Shown here: positions 5,493-10,610 of the stretch, piece after piece
Layout of the letters: each line of letters begins with the position of its first letter
Position numbering within the stretch: the first letter of the stretch is position 1
Source: an uncultured Pseudomonadota bacterium
Lineage (GTDB): Bacteria; Pseudomonadota; Alphaproteobacteria; RF32; CAG-239
NCBI GenBank assembly: GCA_902796625.1
Contig: CADBPX010000028.1
Span: 1 to 10,610, forward strand
Length of the DNA: 10,610 bases
Reading direction: 5' to 3'
Position numbers and translations under genes: made by a program
Notes under the pieces: generated by a model
Seen by the model: the letters and a program-made list of their open reading frames with translations, nothing else
The model's database searches: none
Told to the model about the DNA's origin: nothing

Positions 5493-7240
5493 TGATTAAG
5501 AAACTCCTCGTTATTATATGCGGAATCTTTTTTTACGCCACTGTTACCAAGGCTGAAAATTTTGTAATCAAAAATTATGACGTAAACATCACAGTTGATG
5601 AACAAAAACAGGCTTATGTTACGGAAAAAATCGACGTTAATTTTCATACTCCGTCACACGGCATATATCGCGACATTCCGCGGGGCAACGGCAGTATTGA
5701 TCAAGTTTGGGCTTCTATAAGATTTGCTGAAAGCTTTAACGGCGTTTATCACCGCATAAAAATCGGTTCGCCGGATACGTGGATTAACGGCCCGCAAAGT
5801 TATACAATTAAATATCGCCATAAAATATACGACGGCAAAGCCGAATTTTATTACAATATCATCGGCACAGAATGGAACACAACCATTGAAAATGTTCGTT
5901 TTGCCGTTAAAATGCCTAAAAACATTGCCGCGGAAAAAGTCGGTATTTCTATCGGACATTATGGGGTTAAAGGTTTTTCTGAGGGAGCCGAATATTATAT
6001 TAAAGACAATATAATTTACGGCATGACAACCAACAAAATTTTGCAACCGCACGAAGGTATTACTCTCCGCGTTGAGGTTCCGGCCGACTATTTTAATGTG
6101 CGACCTAATCCGCTAATAAATACCGTGTGGCTCGGCCTGTTTTTGGTTACGGCATTTTCTTTTTTGATATGGTTTCTATACGGCCGTGATGCGCACATAA
6201 CACCGATTGTCTCATTTTATCCGCCTAAAGATATTAATGTTTTATCTTCGGAATTAATCTGCAAAGAAAAAGTCAGCAAAAAATCTTTGGTCGCCATGTT
6301 AATTGAGCTGGCCGGTGAAGGCTTTGTAAAAATTGTAACTCGCGGCAAACATTTTAATCTGCAAAAGATTAAAAACTATGATGGAAGTGATGAAAATAAG
6401 CAAATATTAATCGACGGCATTTTTGACGGCAACTCTTTTACCACTGATACGGATTTACAAAAATCGCGGCATTTTTACAGTACTTGCAAAGACATCTTGG
6501 CCGGTTTTAACAGCAAATCAAAACGAAAAAATTTTTATGAAAAGACCTCTTTAAGCCTGATCGGTAACACTTTTATGGCTTTTTGCTGTGGTTGCACCAT
6601 GCTATTGACGGCTTTGATACTTTTCAATTATCAAATTAGCCAACTGGCACAAATTTTACCGATGGTTATCTTTATGATTGTTTACATCTATTTAGCAATC
6701 CGTTCCGGTCGGTTGCTCCTGATAATTATTGCTTTATTTATATTTATCCTTCCCCACTTTGCCCTTTTGCTTTCTTTTTGGCCGACCAATACTGATACAA
6801 TACCGCAGTTGTTGTGTGGGGCGGCATGTGTGATTATCACCGCAACGTGTTTTGTACAAATGGCCAAGCCGAACCATAAAGGGCGTTGGTACAAGGCACA
6901 GCTTTTGGGATTGAAAAAATTTATTGAAGTTGCCGAAAAACCGCGCTTAGAAAAATTGGTTGAAGAACAACCGCAATATTTTTACAATATTTTGCCATAC
7001 GCATACATTATGGACGTTTCCGATAAATGGGTAAAACAATTTGAACATGTTATTATGCCACAAAATGCCAATTTTGACCCCACCTTTTTCCGAAGCAATC
7101 GATTTAATACTTTTGCTGACAGCTTTGCCAAAACTACCGCCCCTTCGATTGCTAACGGCGGAATTAAAAGCAGTTCATCTTCGGGCGGCGGCGGATTTTC
7201 CGGCGGCGGCTTCGGCGGCGGTGGCGGCGGTTCATGGTAA
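5492..7240 (+). CDS. DUF2207-type membrane protein with Gly-rich C-terminus, LemA partner
   Basis: A 582-aa protein. A signal peptide (residues 1-21, cut likely after TKA) leads to an exported beta-rich domain (about 22-200) with the block HGIYRDIPRG (56-65) characteristic of DUF2207. A membrane helix at about 209-229 follows, then a cytoplasmic part beginning FYPPKDINVLSSEL (242-255), which includes a winged-helix-like stretch (KKSLVAMLIELAGEGFVKI). A cluster of four helices comes next (about 357-378, 388-403, 406-428, 438-456), then a conserved cytoplasmic region (GRWYKAQLLGLKKFIEVAEK, 464-483; PYAYIMDVSDKWVKQF, 502-517) and finally a Ser/Gly tail ending in GGSW. This is the usual DUF2207 layout; its function is unknown. 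The ATG shares its first base with the lemA stop and has AAAGG shortly upstream, so the two genes are coupled and the proteins probably act together at the inner membrane. Confidence 0.9.
   Translation: MIKKLLVIICGIFFYATVTKAENFVIKNYDVNITVDEQKQAYVTEKIDVNFHTPSHGIYRDIPRGNGSIDQVWASIRFAESFNGVYHRIKIGSPDTWINGPQSYTIKYRHKIYDGKAEFYYNIIGTEWNTTIENVRFAVKMPKNIAAEKVGISIGHYGVKGFSEGAEYYIKDNIIYGMTTNKILQPHEGITLRVEVPADYFNVRPNPLINTVWLGLFLVTAFSFLIWFLYGRDAHITPIVSFYPPKDINVLSSELICKEKVSKKSLVAMLIELAGEGFVKIVTRGKHFNLQKIKNYDGSDENKQILIDGIFDGNSFTTDTDLQKSRHFYSTCKDILAGFNSKSKRKNFYEKTSLSLIGNTFMAFCCGCTMLLTALILFNYQISQLAQILPMVIFMIVYIYLAIRSGRLLLIIIALFIFILPHFALLLSFWPTNTDTIPQLLCGAACVIITATCFVQMAKPNHKGRWYKAQLLGLKKFIEVAEKPRLEKLVEEQPQYFYNILPYAYIMDVSDKWVKQFEHVIMPQNANFDPTFFRSNRFNTFADSFAKTTAPSIANGGIKSSSSSGGGGFSGGGFGGGGGGSW
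7184..7237 (+). repeat. GGC-rich tract encoding the poly-Gly tail of the DUF2207 protein
   Basis: Runs of GGCGGC/GGCGGT code for 14 Gly among the last 18 residues, with Ser, Phe and Trp between. A Gly-rich tail like this is common in DUF2207 proteins. The tract is much more GC-rich than its surroundings and could slip. Confidence 0.75.
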
Positions 7241-7272
7241 CAAGAAGTTTTTTTACTGGTGAACTTTCGATA

Positions 7273-7278
7273 AAAGGA
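7273..7278 (+). promoter_or_regulatory. Shine-Dalgarno that sets the apt start
   Basis: AAAGGA is spaced 9 nt from the ATG at 7288. It favours this start over the GTG-type opening at 7234, which overlaps the previous gene and would add 18 residues not expected in the family. Confidence 0.7.
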
Positions 7279-7287
7279 ACTACTAAA

Positions 7288-7812
7288 ATGAGCAAACAAA
7301 GCATTAAGGACTCTATTCGCAACATTGCTGACTTCCCGCAAAAAGGAATTCAATTTAAGGATATTACCACGGCACTGAAAGAATCCGCGGTTTTCCATGA
7401 AATATTGGATATCTTTGCCGATCACTATAAAAATGAAAAAATCGACTACATTGCCGGTCTTGATGCGCGGGGATTTATTTTCGGCGGGGCTTTGGCCTAT
7501 TTATTAAACTGCGGATTTATTCCCGTTCGCAAAGCCGGTAAACTTCCGGCGGAAGTGCTCAGTCAGGAATATGATCTTGAGTATGGAACAGATAAAATAG
7601 AAATTCACAAAGATGCAATTGCAGCCGGCAAGCGGGTATTGATTATTGATGACTTAATTGCCACCGGTGGCACGGCTCTTGCCGCCGCCAGGTTAGTGCA
7701 AAAGACCGGAGCAAGTGTTGCCGGATTTGCGTTTATGATAGAATTGTCGGATTTGCACGGAACGGATAAACTGAAAAATATCGCGCCGATTTTCTCGCTG
7801 ATTACGTACTAA
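7288..7812 (+). CDS. apt: Adenine phosphoribosyltransferase
   Basis: Apt is a cytoplasmic purine salvage enzyme: adenine + PRPP gives AMP + pyrophosphate. The 174-aa product has the family length and blocks: an N-terminal NIADFPQKGIQFKDITTAL (12-30), the GLDARGFIFG loop (57-66), RKAGKLP (81-87) typical of Apt, and the PRPP-binding motif VLIIDDLIATGGTA (117-130) with its two acidic residues. The C-terminus SLITY is also usual. These blocks separate it from other type I phosphoribosyltransferases such as Hpt or PyrE. It lies 47 nt after the DUF2207 gene with no terminator between, so it may be the last gene of that transcription unit, although no functional tie is evident. Confidence 0.96.
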   Translation: MSKQSIKDSIRNIADFPQKGIQFKDITTALKESAVFHEILDIFADHYKNEKIDYIAGLDARGFIFGGALAYLLNCGFIPVRKAGKLPAEVLSQEYDLEYGTDKIEIHKDAIAAGKRVLIIDDLIATGGTALAAARLVQKTGASVAGFAFMIELSDLHGTDKLKNIAPIFSLITY

Positions 7813-7840
7813 AAACTCGTTTATAACTTTGATTTTATGC

Positions 7841-7869
7841 TTGGTAAATTCGGCAATTTGCCGTATATT
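7841..7869 (+). promoter_or_regulatory. Candidate gyrB promoter
   Basis: TTGGTA, a 17-nt spacer, then TATATT (7864-7869). Transcription would start near 7876, leaving about 30 nt before the gyrB ATG with its GAGGA site. The gap between apt and gyrB (93 nt) is long enough for a promoter, and the spacer is filled by a palindrome listed separately. Confidence 0.5.
7851..7863. promoter_or_regulatory. Palindrome CGGCAATTTGCCG in the gyrB promoter spacer
   Basis: Perfect 6-bp arms around a central T; with one mismatch the symmetry extends by two more pairs (AT...AT). It lies exactly between the candidate -35 and -10 boxes, where a bound repressor would block RNA polymerase. It has no T run after it, so it is unlikely to be a terminator for apt. 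Confidence 0.4.
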
Positions 7870-7896
7870 TGTGGCAATGTGAAAAGTATAAATAAC

Positions 7897-7901
7897 GAGG
7901 A
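7897..7901 (+). promoter_or_regulatory. Shine-Dalgarno that sets the gyrB start
   Basis: GAGGA is spaced 4 nt from the ATG at 7906. It supports that start over the in-frame ATG at 7837, which would place 23 non-conserved residues in front and lies upstream of the candidate promoter. Confidence 0.75.
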
Positions 7902-7905
7902 TATA

Positions 7906-10347
7906 ATGACAGATTTAACGCAAGAAGAATATCTTAAAAGCGAAGAAGAATATAATGCCGACTCTATTAAGGTTTTACGCGGGCTTGATGCTGTGCGTAA
8001 ACGTCCGGGAATGTATATTGGGGATACCGATGACGGTTCCGGATTGCATCATATGATCTATGAGGTTTTGGATAACTCCATTGATGAAGCATTGGCCGGT
8101 TATTGCGATAAAACTGTGGTAATTCTTAACCCCGATGGCTCAGCGACAATTCGTGACAACGGTCGCGGCATGCCGGTAGATACGCACAAAGAAGAAGGTG
8201 TTTCCGCAGCAGAAGTTATTATGACCGAATTGCACTCCGGCGGAAAATTTGATAACAATTCCTATAAAGTTTCCGGCGGTTTGCACGGTGTGGGCGTATC
8301 GGTCGTAAACGCTTTATCAACATGGTTAAAATTGCGCATTTGGCGAAATGATAAAGAATATGAAGCAACTTTTGCCGACGGCAATGTTGTTGAACATGTC
8401 CATATTGTCGCCGATGCACCAAATCGTCACGGTACTGAAGTTACTTTTTTACCGTCTCCGAAAACATTTACGCAAGTTGAATTTAATTTTGAAACTCTGG
8501 AGCGGGCAATTCGCGAAAAGGCTTTCTTAAATTCCGGCGTTTATCTTAAGCTTATCGATAATCGCGGCGCTGAACCGCATGAAATTGATTTTCATTATGA
8601 AGGCGGTTTGAAGGCTTTTGTTAGCCACTTGAATAAATCAAAAGCACCTCTGCATGAAAATATCATCTCAATTACTGGTGAAAATAATAATATAACTGTT
8701 GAGCTGGCTATGCAATGGACCAACTCGTATAACGAAAGTATGTTGTGCTTTACCAACAACATTCCGCAAAAAGACGGCGGTACGCACTTGGCCGGTTTCC
8801 GCGGAGCTTTAACCCGAACGTTTAATAACTACATTCAGGAAAACGGTTTACTGAAGAAAGAAAAGACCGTCATCACCGGTGAAGATATGCGTGAAGGATT
8901 AACTTGTGTGTTATCGGTAAAAGCTCCGGATCCGAAATTTTCTTCACAAACCAAGGATAAGTTAGTATCTTCCGAAGTTCGTCCGGTTGTTGAAAGTATT
9001 GTCGGTGACAAATTGAAAGAATGGCTTGATGAACATCCGAATGAGGCGAAGATTATTGTCGGTAAGATTGTTGAAGCCGCCTCAGCGCGTGAAGCCGCCC
9101 GCAAGGCACGGGAATTGACCCGCCGTAAAGGTGTTTTGGATATTGCTTCTTTGCCGGGAAAATTGGCCGATTGTTCGGAAAAAGATCCGGCATTATCCGA
9201 AGTATTTATCGTTGAGGGAGATTCCGCCGGCGGTTCAGCAAAACAGGGGCGCGATCGTAAATACCAAGCGATTATGCCGTTACGCGGTAAAATTTTGAAC
9301 GTTGAACGCGCTCGTTTTGATCGTATGCTCAGTTCGGCCGAAATCGGTATGATGATTACGGCATTCGGTACCGGAATCGGCCGTGATGATTTTGATGCTG
9401 ATAAATGCCGTTATCATAAAATCATTATCATGACCGATGCCGATGTTGATGGTGCCCATATTCGCACATTGTTATTAACTTTCTTCTATCGGCAAATGCC
9501 GGAGCTTATTCGCCGCGGTTATATTTATATTGCGCAACCGCCGCTATATAAAGCCAAGCGCGGTAATTCGGTGATTTATATTAAAGATGATCGTGAAATG
9601 GAAGATTATTTGATACATGGTGGCTGTGAAGACGGTTCCTTAGAAACAGCTAATGGCGAAAAATTAATCGGCCAAGATTTAATCAGTTTTGTGGAAAGCA
9701 CCAAAAAGGCTAACACCATGATTAAGGCTTTGACCTTAAAAGCACCGGAAAAAATCGTTGAACAATTGGCGGTTTGCGGCTTATTCAGTCCCGAAATTTT
9801 ACAAGATAAGGCCAGATTAGTTACTGAAATAGAAAAAATGGCAGCGCGCTTAGATACTCTGGAAGCCGAATATGATCGCGGCTGGAAGGCAGAGATAAAC
9901 AGCGAAGGCAGTATTGTTTTCTATCGTGTTCTGCGCGGTGTTAAAGAGGAACACATAATCGGCGCTAATATTTTGGAAAGTCCGGAAGCTCATGTATTAG
10001 ACAATATGCATGACTTCTTAAATGTTAACTTTGCCCAATCATCAAAACTGACAACTAAAGCCTTAGGACTGAAACGCATTGACGGTCCGGTCAGCCTGAT
10101 GAACGCGGTAACTGCCGCCGGCAAGAAAGGCATTTCAATCCAACGTTACAAAGGTTTGGGAGAAATGAACCCGGAACAGCTCTGGGAAACCACTTTGGAT
10201 CCGGAAGCACGCTCTTTGTTGCAAGTTAAAATTGACAGTGTTGAGGAAGCCGATGAAGCATTTTCAACCCTGATGGGCGATGTGGTTGAACCACGTAAAG
10301 AGTTCATTCAAGAAAATGCCCTAAAAGTTCAAAACTTAGATATCTAA
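7906..10347 (+). CDS. gyrB: DNA gyrase subunit B
   Basis: GyrB is the ATPase and part of the cleavage core of DNA gyrase, which with GyrA introduces negative supercoils. The 813-aa product is near the proteobacterial length. The GHKL ATPase domain shows EVLDNSIDEA (53-62), IRDNGRGMP (82-90) and GGLHGVGVSVVNALS (124-138); QTKDKL (348-353) holds the transducer-domain Lys. The TOPRIM domain has EGDSAGGSAKQGR (437-449) with the catalytic Glu437, PLRGKILNVE (458-467) and the metal-binding DADVD (511-515). Residues of about 560-735 form the insert found in Gram-negative GyrB, and IQRYKGLGEMNPEQLWETT (745-763) closes the C-terminal region. The insert and these motifs favour GyrB over ParE. At the position of E. 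coli Lys447 the residue is Arg460; I believe Arg here is common in other bacteria and do not read it as a resistance change. gyrB seems to have its own promoter and is followed by a hairpin. Confidence 0.97.
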   Translation: MTDLTQEEYLKSEEEYNADSIKVLRGLDAVRKRPGMYIGDTDDGSGLHHMIYEVLDNSIDEALAGYCDKTVVILNPDGSATIRDNGRGMPVDTHKEEGVSAAEVIMTELHSGGKFDNNSYKVSGGLHGVGVSVVNALSTWLKLRIWRNDKEYEATFADGNVVEHVHIVADAPNRHGTEVTFLPSPKTFTQVEFNFETLERAIREKAFLNSGVYLKLIDNRGAEPHEIDFHYEGGLKAFVSHLNKSKAPLHENIISITGENNNITVELAMQWTNSYNESMLCFTNNIPQKDGGTHLAGFRGALTRTFNNYIQENGLLKKEKTVITGEDMREGLTCVLSVKAPDPKFSSQTKDKLVSSEVRPVVESIVGDKLKEWLDEHPNEAKIIVGKIVEAASAREAARKARELTRRKGVLDIASLPGKLADCSEKDPALSEVFIVEGDSAGGSAKQGRDRKYQAIMPLRGKILNVERARFDRMLSSAEIGMMITAFGTGIGRDDFDADKCRYHKIIIMTDADVDGAHIRTLLLTFFYRQMPELIRRGYIYIAQPPLYKAKRGNSVIYIKDDREMEDYLIHGGCEDGSLETANGEKLIGQDLISFVESTKKANTMIKALTLKAPEKIVEQLAVCGLFSPEILQDKARLVTEIEKMAARLDTLEAEYDRGWKAEINSEGSIVFYRVLRGVKEEHIIGANILESPEAHVLDNMHDFLNVNFAQSSKLTTKALGLKRIDGPVSLMNAVTAAGKKGISIQRYKGLGEMNPEQLWETTLDPEARSLLQVKIDSVEEADEAFSTLMGDVVEPRKEFIQENALKVQNLDI

Positions 10348-10356
10348 ATAAAAAAT

Positions 10357-10393
10357 TAATCCCCTCTTGTGCTAATATCATAAGAGGGGATTA
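10357..10393 (-). terminator. Hairpin terminator, oriented for the - strand gene
   Basis: A perfect 12-bp stem (TAATCCCCTCTT and its complement) that extends by three further pairs around a 7-nt loop. On the - strand it runs into a T-rich tract (complement of 10348-10356), so it is a good intrinsic terminator for the HTH gene from the right. On the + strand no T run follows, so for gyrB it would act only as a 3' hairpin or through Rho. Confidence 0.75.
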
Positions 10394-10472
10394 GTGTACT
10401 TGCGCCAGTTCTTTCCAAGCCACAGCCATCAATCTGCCTCGAAGGCATTGCTTTTCATTTTATTTATTACTA
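10394..10472. other. Short stretch without a convincing gene
   Basis: About 80 nt between the hairpin and the stop of the HTH gene. It holds a small inverted repeat, TGCCT-CGA-AGGCA (10435-10447), and on the - strand two tiny open frames (9 and 12 codons, 10458-10429 and 10429-10391) that overlap as TGATG. Most likely this is the 3' untranslated region of the HTH gene. Confidence 0.5.
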
Positions 10473-10610
10473 TCACTCAAACACAATCTTGACGTTTTTG
10501 CCGTAAAATTGCAACAGCCGCCGCATAACGCTGAACTTAATCCCATAGCCTAGTTCCGCCTTATCGATATAGCGCTCGGCAATACCGGTACGCTTCGCCA
10601 CTTGGCTCAC
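10473..10610 (-). CDS. XRE/Cro-like HTH protein, C-terminal end (5' truncated)
   Basis: An open frame running in from the right edge on the - strand gives 45 residues before a TGA. It reads SQVAKRTGIAERYIDKAELG and then GIKFSVMRRLLQFYGKNVKI. This is the pattern of an XRE/Cro-type helix-turn-helix: the SQVAKRTGI scaffold and turn, a recognition helix with ERYIDKAE, then the next helices (VMRRLLQFYG) and a short KIVFE end. The protein is probably small, since the chain stops soon after the HTH. It likely binds DNA, either as a stand-alone regulator, an antitoxin or a phage-type repressor; the missing start and neighbour prevent a choice. Codon use here (GCG, CTG, CGG) looks more GC-rich than in the neighbouring genes. 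The terminator at 10357-10393 fits as its end. Confidence 0.65.
   Translation of the reverse strand: MSQVAKRTGIAERYIDKAELGYGIKFSVMRRLLQFYGKNVKIVFE

Noticed and set aside
6982..7425. 147-aa - strand open frame across the end of the DUF2207 gene and apt
   Set aside because: It is the complement of two well-supported genes; its poly-Pro stretch is only the reverse of the Gly-rich tail.
9301..9340. GyrB quinolone-resistance change (Arg460 where E. coli has Lys447)
   Set aside because: Arg in PLRGK is, to my knowledge, a common natural variant; the acidic residue equivalent to Asp426 (Asp439) is unchanged.
1..10610. CRISPR array, tRNA, rRNA, insertion sequence or prophage integration site
   Set aside because: No regularly spaced repeats, cloverleaf-like sequence, transposase frame or terminal inverted repeats with target duplications were seen on either strand.

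Overview
The window reads as a chromosomal piece of an AT-leaning Gram-negative bacterium. An outer-membrane autotransporter barrel, a tolQ-tolR-tolA cluster and a proteobacterial-type GyrB (with the insert in its C-terminal half) point to Proteobacteria. Short intergenic gaps, the AT-rich codon choice and the style of the autotransporter and of the small HTH gene suggest an uncultured, probably host- or gut-associated alphaproteobacterium. That placement is inference from gene content and was not tested by phylogeny.

Layout. (1) 1-1092, + strand: the C-terminal part of an autotransporter-type outer-membrane protein, cut by the window start and ending in a terminal Phe. (2) 1160-2467, - strand: two small four-helix membrane proteins of nearly equal length (200 and 198 aa). 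They look like diverged tandem paralogs. Each has its own terminator and a candidate promoter, and each ends in a soluble tail that resembles an acyl-carrier-protein fold. No known family was recognised, and this is the least explained part of the window. (3) 2468-2692: an AT-rich divergent regulatory region with a repeated ATTAAGG motif. (4) 2693-4917, + strand: tolQ, tolR and tolA, the inner-membrane half of the Tol-Pal envelope-constriction machine. (5) 4950-7240: a LemA-family protein and a DUF2207-type membrane protein ending in a Gly-rich tail, translationally coupled, where tolB and pal would normally be expected. (6) 7288-7812: apt, adenine salvage. (7) 7906-10347: gyrB, behind its own candidate promoter whose spacer holds a palindrome. 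(8) 10348-10610: a hairpin terminator facing the - strand, about 80 nt without a convincing gene, and the C-terminal end of a small XRE/Cro-like HTH protein cut by the window end.

How the genes fit together. tolQRA, the LemA/DUF2207 pair and apt run in one direction with short gaps and no intrinsic terminator that I could find, so they may be one transcription unit. TolQ and TolR form the proton-driven motor and TolA spans the periplasm towards Pal. The LemA/DUF2207 pair is also envelope-located, so positions 2693-7240 look like an envelope module. apt and gyrB are housekeeping genes. Translation starts were moved inward from the longest open frames for tolQ, lemA, apt, gyrB and the 200-aa membrane protein, using Shine-Dalgarno position, family length and, for the last one, overlap of the longer start with a terminator.
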